64,000 bases of DNA. It comes from a virus. The translations under genes were made by a program, and so were the position numbers. Below are positions 58,078 through 64,000 of this stretch, one piece after another (the stretch's first letter is position 1; each line of letters starts with the position of its first letter). The stretch covers positions 25,920 through 89,919 of IMG/VR virus record IMGVR_UViG_3300024999_000066; one strand, 5' to 3'. The notes beneath the pieces are model-generated. The model searched no databases and was not told the DNA's origin. It saw only the letters and a program-made list of their open reading frames with translations.

Positions 58078-58081
58078 AGTC

Positions 58082-58246
58082 ATGTACGAATGTTGGGGTT
58101 GGATAGGGACAGATTGGGTAAGAGGATTTGAAATTGGTTTGGATGCTGAAAAACAATTGTATGTGTTCTTTGTGAATGATAATGTAAGACAAAGATATTA
58201 TTTAAAAGAGAGTGAACTAAATTATTCCAAGGAGAAACCCGAATGA
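58082..58246 (+). CDS. Small unknown protein
   Basis: A 54-residue protein (MYECWGWIGTDWVRGFE start), Trp/Tyr-rich. Start uncertain: ATG 58064 in the same frame would add six residues and overlap the previous gene. Confidence 0.5.
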   Translation: MYECWGWIGTDWVRGFEIGLDAEKQLYVFFVNDNVRQRYYLKESELNYSKEKPE

Positions 58247-58533
58247 ACGAAGAAACAGAAGAAAACAAAACCCTTATCCAAACCTACGTGTTCTTTTCAA
58301 GTGAAACACAGGAAGATAAGGCATTTTTCGTGTCTACAATCGATAGACAAAGCTCATCCATGTACGGAGGCCGGTACGCTGAAACAATCGTTTGGGAATG
58401 GGATTCTGTCGACAGAAAGCGTGGTGATATCGTACATATGGACTCGGGCATGCAAGGATCTATTCGTATTCATCAAATCGTATGTGAGGAACTATATAAA
58501 CACGGTAAAATCCTGACTGCCGAGGACGAATAA
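58243..58533 (+). CDS. Small unknown protein
   Basis: A 96-residue protein with strands around TYVFFSSETQEDKAFFVSTI. ATGA overlap at its start and end-to-start contact with the next gene. No family recognised. Confidence 0.6.
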   Translation: MNEETEENKTLIQTYVFFSSETQEDKAFFVSTIDRQSSSMYGGRYAETIVWEWDSVDRKRGDIVHMDSGMQGSIRIHQIVCEELYKHGKILTAEDE

Positions 58534-58743
58534 ATGAACGCTAAATTCTCAGAAGGAGAAGTTGTAATCCTCCAAAGTGTCCACTACCCAGAAGAGAATG
58601 GTGAGACAACTGTTATCAGTATGAGATTTAAAGAAAATCCTGTAAACACCGTAACTTTTGAAGTGATGGACAGTGGTTGGACATACACCCTTGAGGGTAA
58701 AACTGGAGATTGGCATGAGTGTGCAATTCGTAAACGGCAGTAG
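58534..58743 (+). CDS. Small SH3/KOW-like protein
   Basis: A 69-residue protein: FSEGEVVILQSVHYPEENGE followed by short strands and a DWHECAIR end, a pattern of small phage 'position-adjacent' beta proteins. No function known. Confidence 0.55.
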   Translation: MNAKFSEGEVVILQSVHYPEENGETTVISMRFKENPVNTVTFEVMDSGWTYTLEGKTGDWHECAIRKRQ

Positions 58744-58818
58744 CCTGGAACGCTTACATATGATCAGCTCATGCAAACCCTACGCTCTCCAATCTATGAA
58801 GTGAATTAGGCCATAGCC

Positions 58819-59007
58819 ATGAAATTCCTAAAAGATTTCCTTACAATTTTCTCTATTCTCTTCTGTACAATTCTCATCATTGGCTGTATGTTCATCTTGT
58901 TAAAAGCAATCTTTGGAAATGTAGCAACATTTATTTCAGCGATTGTGCTTGTGTTTATTGTTTCGATGATTTATGCTTGTGTTAGCTACATTAATAGGAA
59001 TTATTAG
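58819..59007 (+). CDS. Two-helix membrane protein
   Basis: A 62-residue hydrophobic protein with helices FLTIFSILFCTILIIGCMF and FISAIVLVFIVSMIYACV. Likely inner-membrane; function unknown. The 75 nt before it hold no convincing gene. Confidence 0.65.
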   Translation: MKFLKDFLTIFSILFCTILIIGCMFILLKAIFGNVATFISAIVLVFIVSMIYACVSYINRNY

Positions 59008-59016
59008 GAGAAGATT

Positions 59017-59244
59017 ATGGCTTTTACAATAGAAAAGATCCTTCGTGTGTTTGATGAAGAGAATGCTGTCTACCTAGAGATTCGTCAGAACCCTGACTTT
59101 CCAGAAGATGGGATTGAAATTCATACAAATAACAATAAAGATAATGAAGAGTGGTATGGTAAGATTTCTTTGCCTATCAATTCAAAAGAGCATGCAAAAG
59201 CTCTTGCAAATGCAATTCTTGAAATGGCTGAGATGATAAAATGA
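59017..59244 (+). CDS. Small unknown protein
   Basis: A 75-residue protein: IEIHTNNNKDNEEWYGKISLP (part) then helix KEHAKALANAILEMAEM. AGGAGAAGATT precedes the ATG. Confidence 0.6.
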   Translation: MAFTIEKILRVFDEENAVYLEIRQNPDFPEDGIEIHTNNNKDNEEWYGKISLPINSKEHAKALANAILEMAEMIK

Positions 59245-59495
59245 CAAACCCTCTAGAAATCCTAAAGACTCAGCTAGAGAAATCTTTGGATGAGACAAGC
59301 GAGACAGAAGATTTCAAAGAAAGTTTGCGAGATGCTATCAATGCATGCAATCTGAATAGTGTTGCTGCTTTGGAGCAGTGGCTAAATCCTTGGACTTATG
59401 GTTATACACTGATCACTGAAGAAGGCGACATACAGTATTATAACGGTGTACAATTCGTAGAAGAAAAGTGGCATGCCATCACTGGGATGTTTTAA
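59241..59495 (+). CDS. Small unknown protein
   Basis: An 84-residue protein, acidic helical first half, aromatic second half (WLNPWTYGYTLITEEGD). ATGA overlap with the preceding gene. Confidence 0.55.
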   Translation: MTNPLEILKTQLEKSLDETSETEDFKESLRDAINACNLNSVAALEQWLNPWTYGYTLITEEGDIQYYNGVQFVEEKWHAITGMF

Positions 59496-59521
59496 TAGAT
59501 AGGATAATGGGAGAGAAGGCT

Positions 59522-59707
59522 ATGAGTAGTAATAAGCCAAAAAGAGTAGTCGCAAAAATTACACGAACTGTCACGGAGTGGGCAGTTGTAGTTCTTGATA
59601 GGAACGGCTGCGTTGATGAGTTCGAAGAAACCATCGAAGAGCTTGAACATCACGAAGTCCTAGAAATTCACAGCATCAGAGACGTTAGGAGTACCCATGA
59701 CCAATAA
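59522..59707 (+). CDS. Small unknown protein
   Basis: A 61-residue protein with a basic start and a strongly acidic helix (DEFEETIEELEHHEV). ATG 59522 is preceded by GGAGAGAAGG. It overlaps the GC-richer cassette by 11 bp. Confidence 0.55.
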   Translation: MSSNKPKRVVAKITRTVTEWAVVVLDRNGCVDEFEETIEELEHHEVLEIHSIRDVRSTHDQ

Positions 59708-59861
59708 CCCAACGATTGGCACGGGCGAACCTCTGAAATTCTACGAGGCTTTCCAGTGTCCAGAGTGCGAGACCGGAACACTCAAAGAACAAGGCTACGC
59801 ATGGCACTGCGATAGCTGTTACTTCATTGCCCCAGAACAGGATGGCGACCTTGATGAATAA
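59697..59861 (+). CDS. Zinc-ribbon protein, Pseudomonas-phage type
   Basis: A 54-residue protein starting MTNNPTIGTG, with a two-Cys-pair ribbon CPEC...CDSC. The DNA is clearly richer in GC than the neighbours. 'NNPTI' starts are familiar from early-region proteins of Pseudomonas phages, so the gene points to host genus and recent acquisition. Confidence 0.65.
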   Translation: MTNNPTIGTGEPLKFYEAFQCPECETGTLKEQGYAWHCDSCYFIAPEQDGDLDE

Positions 59862-60318
59862 CCCAACTATTGACGGCGTGTCGCGGGAGTTGTCGATCCC
59901 GATCAAGATCACCGCTCAGCATGCCGAAGACCTCCTTCGGTTTTTCGACACCTGCGAGGACGATCAAGGTTACGACGTACCCAAGCCTCGTATGAAATCT
60001 CTGGCTCGCGTTGGCTTGATCCGATCGACCGGTTTTTCTCGTTACGAAATAACGGATCTCGGTTACTCAGCTGTCGAAAAGCTCTGCGAGCCAGCCGATG
60101 CGCCAGCGGTCGAGCGGCAAGAGTTGAAACCAGTGGTCAGGGTTTGTGGTGCCGGCTACGACGCCGAGCGCAATACCGTATGGATGGAAACCGGTGTTGT
60201 GGAAATGCCGATCATGCGCAAGGTTGAAGTAGGTGAAGAGTTGGTATTCATCTCAGAAGCGCAATCCACCATCGCCCGCCTCGAAGCGCGGATAGCAGAG
60301 CTGGAGAGTAAAAATTAA
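59854..60318 (+). CDS. NNPTIDGV-family early protein
   Basis: A 154-residue protein starting MNNPTIDGVSRELSIPI. A winged-helix-like part (AEDLLRFFDTCEDDQGY, KSLARVGLIRSTGFSRYEITDLG in part) precedes a coiled C-terminus ending RIAELESKN. Start and end match a large family of modular proteins in Pseudomonas phages. Codons favour G/C third positions, unlike the rest of the window. It overlaps the preceding zinc-ribbon gene by 8 bp, so the two form one cassette. Confidence 0.7.
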   Translation: MNNPTIDGVSRELSIPIKITAQHAEDLLRFFDTCEDDQGYDVPKPRMKSLARVGLIRSTGFSRYEITDLGYSAVEKLCEPADAPAVERQELKPVVRVCGAGYDAERNTVWMETGVVEMPIMRKVEVGEELVFISEAQSTIARLEARIAELESKN

Positions 60319-60351
60319 AAATAAAAGTTCAAAATAATTTTCAAATCCTCC

Positions 60352-60379
60352 TTGCAATCCGCTGCGCTTGAGATAAGCT
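60352..60379 (+). promoter_or_regulatory. Possible early promoter
   Basis: TTGCAA (60352-60357), 16-nt spacer, TAAGCT (60374-60379), 63 nt before the next ATG. Moderate match; it re-starts transcription after the GC-rich cassette. Confidence 0.45.
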
Positions 60380-60442
60380 TGTAAACAGAGGGAGACAAAT
60401 CTGCTTAACAAACGACACACAACACAACGGAGCACACATAAA

Positions 60443-60703
60443 ATGAACGCTATCACTAACAACATCAACTTAAACGTTCTGCAAATTAAGCAAGCTATCG
60501 AATCCTTTCCTCACAGTGAAGCTCGTAGCGATTGCCTGTCAGCATTGGCTCATAGCAAAGATGCTTTGGTGAGACACCTTGACCAACACCTTTGGGTGCC
60601 TGACAGCTACCAGTTTGATAACGACGAAGACAAGAAATATTACCAAGATTGTGGGCAGATTGAAGAAAAATTGGTAAGCGAATCATTGATTTATGCTGAT
60701 TGA
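60443..60703 (+). CDS. Small unknown protein
   Basis: An 86-residue acidic helical protein (QIKQAIESFPHSEARSDCL). Preceded by a 63-nt leader and promoter. No family recognised. Confidence 0.6.
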   Translation: MNAITNNINLNVLQIKQAIESFPHSEARSDCLSALAHSKDALVRHLDQHLWVPDSYQFDNDEDKKYYQDCGQIEEKLVSESLIYAD

Positions 60704-60736
60704 GAAATTATTTGAAAAATATTGTGTGATGAGGGG

Positions 60737-60765
60737 TTGACAGCCATGAGCTAATACCTTAGTAT
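60737..60765 (+). promoter_or_regulatory. Early sigma70-type promoter
   Basis: TTGACA (60737-60742), 17-nt spacer, TAGTAT (60760-60765). It drives the gene at 60891 through a 125-nt leader containing an AGAGGAC/GTCCTCT hairpin and a 10-codon reading frame (60793-60825). Confidence 0.7.
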
Positions 60766-60890
60766 TAATCACACAAGAAGAGGACAACAGACATGAGTCC
60801 TCTCCTCCGAAGTGGAAATATGTAGAGAGAAAGGGAATGCAATCGTGTGTTCCCCATCCTTAAAGCCTAAGTCCTATAGGGGTAAATATC

Positions 60891-61094
60891 ATGGCTAATC
60901 AAGTGAAAATGGTCAAAGGTGAGTTCAGTCCTATCAGCGGAAACTCTACACGGCGAGTGTTCGATGTTGCTGGGAACTTCAAAGGGTTGATCATCAAGTC
61001 AAAACAGGGGTACATGGTTCAACGTGTTGATGGGAAACATCGCATGAAAAAGACTCTGCAAGAAGCCTTTCGTAGTATCGCTAGGCAAAATTGA
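60891..61094 (+). CDS. Small basic protein
   Basis: A 67-residue basic protein (start MANQVKMVKGEFSP; helix KKTLQEAFRSIARQ). A monocistronic unit with its own promoter, long leader and terminator, unlike the coupled neighbours, which suggests separate control and high expression. Confidence 0.65.
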   Translation: MANQVKMVKGEFSPISGNSTRRVFDVAGNFKGLIIKSKQGYMVQRVDGKHRMKKTLQEAFRSIARQN

Positions 61095-61102
61095 TGTACA
61101 CC

Positions 61103-61129
61103 AAAGCCTCTCTAACCAAGAGGCTTTTT
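61103..61129 (+). terminator. Rho-independent terminator
   Basis: AAAGCCTCT (61103-61111) and AGAGGCTTT (61119-61127) with a 7-nt loop, followed by TT. Closes the monocistronic unit. Confidence 0.8.
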
Positions 61130-61163
61130 ATTTGCCTGTAAGAAAATAATTTAAGAAATGTGG

Positions 61164-61192
61164 TTGACAGGGTGTCCCCTGAGCTATAGAAT
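61164..61192 (+). promoter_or_regulatory. Early sigma70-type promoter
   Basis: TTGACA (61164-61169), 17-nt spacer, TAGAAT (61187-61192), 40 nt before the gene at 61232. Confidence 0.75.
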
Positions 61193-61231
61193 TCAAGACA
61201 TCAAAGACAAACATACACAAGGAAACACATC

Positions 61232-61408
61232 ATGACCAACTTCAAATTCTACGTTCAATCTAAGATAGGCACAGTCAAGGGTAAAGACGGTTTGAGCTAT
61301 GATACTTGGAGTTTCGATGCTAAAGATCAAGCACATGCTGATAAGAAAATGCAAGACTTGATTTGTAAAGAAGGTCTTGATCCAAGCCATGTTAAGAAGG
61401 AAGTATAA
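61232..61408 (+). CDS. Small unknown protein
   Basis: A 58-residue protein: MTNFKFYVQSKIGTV then TWSFDAKDQAHADKKMQDL. The plan (short strands, 'W.F.A.d...A..k' helix) is like the protein at 63208; both are first genes after matching promoters. AAGGAAACACATC precedes the ATG. Confidence 0.65.
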   Translation: MTNFKFYVQSKIGTVKGKDGLSYDTWSFDAKDQAHADKKMQDLICKEGLDPSHVKKEV

Positions 61409-61603
61409 ATGACACGTAGAGCAATCAAACTTGTAGGCACAGATATCATCCTAGAACTATCCAAAGTCACAGCAGTACGAACTAAACAACGTATGCTGCA
61501 CCTTGACGAATTACCAGACGGCACTTGGCGGCTAATCTACAACGGTGAGCACATTCCAGATTTCACTAAAATTGAGTGCTTTAAGATTGTGAGGGAAGAT
61601 TAA
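61409..61603 (+). CDS. Small beta-rich protein
   Basis: A 64-residue protein of short strands (TWRLIYNGEHIPD). It starts directly after the previous stop. No family recognised. Confidence 0.6.
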   Translation: MTRRAIKLVGTDIILELSKVTAVRTKQRMLHLDELPDGTWRLIYNGEHIPDFTKIECFKIVRED

Positions 61604-61887
61604 TGAGCGAACAGAAGATGATTCCATGGGATGTTGTCACTGAAATCCTTAACAAGTTTCAAGCCAATAATCCCGGACTGGCATCACAACGTGTTAATAA
61701 ATATATCAACGATGAGATTTATGAATGGTTCAATGAAAACCAAGTGCCACATCTTGGCTCCTCAGAAGAAAACCACCTGCTGAACTTGGCTGAAGAAGCC
61801 GGTGGTGGGCGTATCCATGAAAATATTGTACAAATGACTAAAGAAGATCTTGAAAGGTTTATTTACCTGTATGGTGAAGGGTATTGA
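61603..61887 (+). CDS. Small unknown helical protein
   Basis: A 94-residue acidic helical protein (WDVVTEILNKFQANNPG; EDLERFIYLYGEG). One-base overlap with the preceding gene. Confidence 0.6.
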   Translation: MSEQKMIPWDVVTEILNKFQANNPGLASQRVNKYINDEIYEWFNENQVPHLGSSEENHLLNLAEEAGGGRIHENIVQMTKEDLERFIYLYGEGY

Positions 61888-61890
61888 GGT

Positions 61891-62052
61891 ATGAAAAACT
61901 CAGAGAAGCGCAGCCAAGCTCTAGCCATCCGTTGTTACAGACTCCGTGAGCAAGGACTGTCTATGTCAGAAATTGCTGAAATGACTGGTGTTGATCGTGA
62001 AAAGGTGTATAGTCGTATTATTCTTGGAGAACGCTTGGAGAGTTTGAAATGA
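61891..62052 (+). CDS. Small helix-turn-helix protein
   Basis: A 53-residue basic protein with a resolvase-like HTH: LREQGLSMSEIAEMTGVDRE followed by KVYSRII. Likely DNA-binding, possibly a regulator of early genes. ATGA overlap with the next gene. Confidence 0.65.
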   Translation: MKNSEKRSQALAIRCYRLREQGLSMSEIAEMTGVDREKVYSRIILGERLESLK

Positions 62053-62261
62053 CACGTAAAACTATTCAAATCTGTGTGACAGGCGTTGAGAACACACAAC
62101 AAAAACAATCAGATTTTATCCTAACAGCTCTTTGCAATGATGGTACTATCTGGAATCGTTTTGGTCATCAGAGTAATTGGTTGAAGGTTGAGCCTATTCC
62201 ACAAGATCTTCGTAGAGAACCTTACCCAGATCCACCACCCACAACGGAGAGAACTAAATGA
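62049..62261 (+). CDS. Small unknown protein
   Basis: A 70-residue protein: strands (QSDFILTALCNDGTIW) then a Pro-rich end (PYPDPPPTTE). The 'ALcdDG.iW' pattern is frequent in small phage proteins. No function known. Confidence 0.6.
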   Translation: MTRKTIQICVTGVENTQQKQSDFILTALCNDGTIWNRFGHQSNWLKVEPIPQDLRREPYPDPPPTTERTK

Positions 62262-62569
62262 TTAATTGGACCCGCTGTACAGATGCTATGCCAGACACTG
62301 TAGGTGAATATCTAGTGTGTTATGAAATACTAGGTCATCAGCATATCTCGATTGCCTATATTAATGATGATGTCTTTGAGGTGTTTGATATTCAAGGAGA
62401 TCACTATGAGCTACAAGAGCCTACACATTGGTCAGAACTTAACAAACCACTTGGAGTTGTGACATGCACAAACAATATACAGTGGGAAATATACAGCAGC
62501 TACAAGAGTCCCTTAGAGAACGTGTATTTCTTAACCAATCACGACAAGTATTTGAAGAGCTTTTGCTGA
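62258..62569 (+). CDS. DUF551-like protein with run-on C-terminus
   Basis: A 103-residue protein. MINWTRCTDAMPDTVGEYLV at the start and THWSELNKPL around residue 65 fit DUF551, which normally ends there. The remaining 35 residues are read through the start of the next gene in another frame, so a lost stop or small frameshift is likely. Confidence 0.6.
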   Translation: MINWTRCTDAMPDTVGEYLVCYEILGHQHISIAYINDDVFEVFDIQGDHYELQEPTHWSELNKPLGVVTCTNNIQWEIYSSYKSPLENVYFLTNHDKYLKSFC

Positions 62570-62694
62570 CACGTTGGGAATATATTCAAGATCCAGACTT
62601 TGAAATCAATGCAGACACTGGTGAATACGAAGATGAGCTTGTCCATATGGCTTGGATAGGTTATTATTTAGCTTGGAATAAATGGAGTAAATAA
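62464..62694 (+). CDS. Small unknown protein
   Basis: A 76-residue acidic protein (DFEINADTGEYEDELVHMA). ATG preceded by GGAGTTGTGAC. It overlaps 106 bp of the upstream frame, which supports that frame being extended abnormally. Confidence 0.6.
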   Translation: MHKQYTVGNIQQLQESLRERVFLNQSRQVFEELLLTRWEYIQDPDFEINADTGEYEDELVHMAWIGYYLAWNKWSK

Positions 62695-62696
62695 AT

Positions 62697-62894
62697 ATGA
62701 ACAAAGAACAAATGGAACACCTGCAAAACCTTGTACGTGTACTAGAATCCTGTGAAGACGTGGGGTTGACATTCTCCTACGCCTCCCTCTTGATTAATAT
62801 AGAGAATGAGCAAAGCCAATACTTGGAGCATTTATCTGCGGAAAAACTTTCCGAGCTATTAAATTTTATTGATGGTTGTGGGGATATTAATTAA
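62697..62894 (+). CDS. Small unknown protein
   Basis: A 65-residue helical protein (EQMEHLQNLVRVLESCEDV). One-base overlap with the next gene. Confidence 0.6.
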   Translation: MNKEQMEHLQNLVRVLESCEDVGLTFSYASLLINIENEQSQYLEHLSAEKLSELLNFIDGCGDIN

Positions 62895-63121
62895 TGAAAG
62901 GTTGCTTTGAAAACATTGATGCTGCTGTAGACTATATCAAATATATGTCTTTTGATGAACCAAATATAAAAGTAAAACTTTACCGAGAAGCTGGCTGCTG
63001 GTACGTTAAAGGCTACGGTGGTACTGTTTGCAACGAGCCACCTGTTGGTTGGTATTGCACTAGACTTATAGGTCACGAAGGCCCATGTGCAGCTAATCCT
63101 TTACTATGCAGTTTACAGTGA
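62894..63121 (+). CDS. Small Cys-rich protein
   Basis: A 75-residue protein ending CNEPPVGWYCTRLIGHEGPC and AANP, a recurring Cys/His 'GWYCTR..GHEGPCAA' tail in phage and bacterial small proteins that probably binds zinc. Confidence 0.65.
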   Translation: MKGCFENIDAAVDYIKYMSFDEPNIKVKLYREAGCWYVKGYGGTVCNEPPVGWYCTRLIGHEGPCAANPLLCSLQ

Positions 63122-63140
63122 AATTAATCGAAAATAATCG

Positions 63141-63169
63141 TTGACAAGAGTGTTCGCAAGGCCTATAGT
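63141..63169 (+). promoter_or_regulatory. Early sigma70-type promoter
   Basis: TTGACA (63141-63146), 17-nt spacer, TATAGT (63164-63169), 39 nt before the gene at 63208. Spacing and leader resemble the promoter at 61164. Confidence 0.78.
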
Positions 63170-63207
63170 TACCTCACAGACAACGAAACACACAAAGGAA
63201 TACGGAC

Positions 63208-63363
63208 ATGACCACTTACACCATCATCGACATTCAGACCAAATCTCAAGTAGGTAAAGTCTATAACGACCGCAGCCGTGCTCGTAAACAAGCTGATCGT
63301 CTTGACCTGAAGTATGGAGCTGTACGGTACATCGTCAAACCACACTTTGCTGAAGAGGTGTAA
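63208..63363 (+). CDS. Small basic protein
   Basis: A 51-residue protein: MTTYTIIDIQTKSQVG then DRSRARKQADRLD and GAVRYIVKP. First gene of a promoter unit; AAAGGAATACGGAC precedes the ATG. The plan resembles a strand-helix-strand nucleic-acid-binding protein, unproven. Confidence 0.65.
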   Translation: MTTYTIIDIQTKSQVGKVYNDRSRARKQADRLDLKYGAVRYIVKPHFAEEV

Positions 63364-63364
63364 C

Positions 63365-63565
63365 ATGATCAAGCTCAAGTGTCACACATCTGTCGTTATG
63401 AACACTGGTGAAGTGGCCTTTAAGGCTGGGGAAGAGTATTGGTTTACCCTTAAGGCTAATGGGAACATTGAAAGGTGGACTGGTAATTCCTTACATAAGT
63501 TTATGTGTTATGGCCCTAGTAAGTGGGTGAATTATTTTGTTAAAGAATTGGAGGTGGTAGCATGA
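63365..63565 (+). CDS. Small unknown protein
   Basis: A 66-residue protein, beta-rich and aromatic (FKAGEEYWFTLKANGNIERW). One nucleotide after the previous stop; ATGA overlap with the next gene. Confidence 0.6.
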   Translation: MIKLKCHTSVVMNTGEVAFKAGEEYWFTLKANGNIERWTGNSLHKFMCYGPSKWVNYFVKELEVVA

Positions 63566-63765
63566 GTATGGTAATGTGTCGCTGCAAGAATTGCAGTAGA
63601 AATACTCTAGGAGTTAAAACAGGTCTTTCAGGTGGTGGCCATTTTGTGGGTTTGGTCTTGACGCTGCTTACCGGACTGTTGTTTGCTCCCTTGTACTTAC
63701 TGATGATCCTGTGCAGCGGCACTACAAGGTGCTCAGTGTGTGGAAGCGTTGCGAAGAAGTTGTAG
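63562..63765 (+). CDS. Zinc-ribbon membrane protein (CxxC-TM-CxxC)
   Basis: A 67-residue protein: CRCKNC near the N-terminus, a hydrophobic segment (FVGLVLTLLTGLLFAPLYLLM), then CSVCG. Two half zinc sites flanking a membrane-inserting hairpin recall the LITAF domain. Location at the membrane is likely; role unknown. Confidence 0.6.
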   Translation: MSMVMCRCKNCSRNTLGVKTGLSGGGHFVGLVLTLLTGLLFAPLYLLMILCSGTTRCSVCGSVAKKL

Positions 63766-63789
63766 AGTAAAAATCGTTGTAAAAACTAA

Positions 63790-63807
63790 AGCCCTCTTGA
63801 TTGAGGG
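63790..63807 (+). terminator. Intercistronic hairpin
   Basis: GCCCTC-TTGATT-GAGGGC, perfect 6-bp stem without a T-run on the plus strand. Possible attenuator. Confidence 0.4.
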
Positions 63808-63814
63808 CACAATC

Positions 63815-64000
63815 TATGAGGAAAGGAAAGTTGAAAAGCTATAAGAGTGTTGAGGTGGGTGGTTTGTACGAGACAAACAATTTTGGTGTGCTTGAGGTGG
63901 TGTCTATCAATAGTTCAGTTAAAGCGACCATCAGATTCGTTGAGTCTGGATATATAACAGAGGCAGAACTAGGCTCTATCCGGACAGGCCAGGTAAAGGA
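63815..64000 (+). CDS. Partial gene running off the window
   Basis: At least 62 residues: VGGLYETNNFGVLEVVSINS then VKATIRFVESGY and GSIRTGQVK (part). This beta-rich 'tn.g.l.vv.y...v.V.F..tGy....l..i..G.vkD' block is the N-terminal module of several phage HNH/AP2-type proteins, so a further endonuclease may follow. Start either ATG 63815 or TTG 63830 (behind GAGGAAAG). Confidence 0.5.

Noticed and set aside
1-64000. CRISPR array, integrase/att site or transposase
   Set aside because: None seen. No regular direct-repeat spacer series, and no recombinase or transposase motif. The phage appears strictly lytic within this window.

Overview
The window is 64 kb of a tailed-phage genome, most likely a contractile-tailed (myovirus) phage of Pseudomonas. 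A complete head, contractile-tail, baseplate and lysis series is readable. The host call rests mainly on a GC-richer two-gene cassette (59.70-60.32 kb) whose products begin 'MTNNPTIG' and 'MNNPTIDGVSRE', an opening I know from Pseudomonas phages and prophages. Gene order resembles the Felix O1-like / Pseudomonas Otago- and Pakpunavirus-like group, but that placement is inference. DNA outside the cassette is AT-leaning, genes are packed with 1-14 nt overlaps, and TTG and GTG starts are common.

Layout. (1) 0-1.84 kb, plus strand: a small zinc-ribbon gene, a good sigma70-type promoter, tRNA-Gly(UCC), a candidate small terminase gene, and two long non-coding stretches full of perfect hairpins with tRNA T-arm-like motifs. 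(2) 1.84-30.14 kb, plus strand: the virion module. It runs terminase large subunit (split by a self-contained group I intron), portal, S49 protease-scaffold, decoration protein, major capsid protein, connectors, sheath, three tube-like paralogs, tail chaperones with an apparent -1 frameshift, tape measure, baseplate, two fibre/spike genes, then SAR endolysin, holin, spanins and two membrane/coiled-coil proteins. It ends at a strong intrinsic terminator (30.20 kb). (3) 30.25-51.25 kb, minus strand: nucleotide metabolism and replication (NrdA, NrdB, ThyX, dUTPase, a DUF5664-like pyrophosphohydrolase, DnaQ-like exonuclease, 5'-3' exonuclease, SSB, family B DNA polymerase, primase-helicase). It starts from a promoter at 51.3 kb with a zincin-like metallopeptidase gene. 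(4) 51.37-64.0 kb, plus strand: the early region, read from a divergent promoter and then from repeated TTGACA/TATAGT-type promoters. It holds more than 35 tiny, mostly translationally coupled genes. Recognisable ones are a Lar-like antirestriction protein, a T4 endonuclease V (DenV) homologue and a polymerase-palm protein resembling the TV-Pol branch of superfamily A polymerases.

How it works together: divergent early promoters near 51.3 kb launch host-takeover genes one way and replication genes the other. The late module converges on the replication module at the 30.2 kb terminator. Nucleotide-metabolism enzymes feed a phage replisome of polymerase, helicase-primase, SSB and exonucleases.

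Most striking: seven or eight homing-endonuclease genes sit between core genes, one with its ribosome-binding site locked in a hairpin. There is a terL group I intron whose P1, P4, P5, P7 and P10 pairings can be written out by hand. Also notable are the structured RNA regions around 0.42-1.80 kb, the TV-Pol-like protein, and an HELGH metallopeptidase gene with a tube-protein-like N-terminus and a strong internal start.
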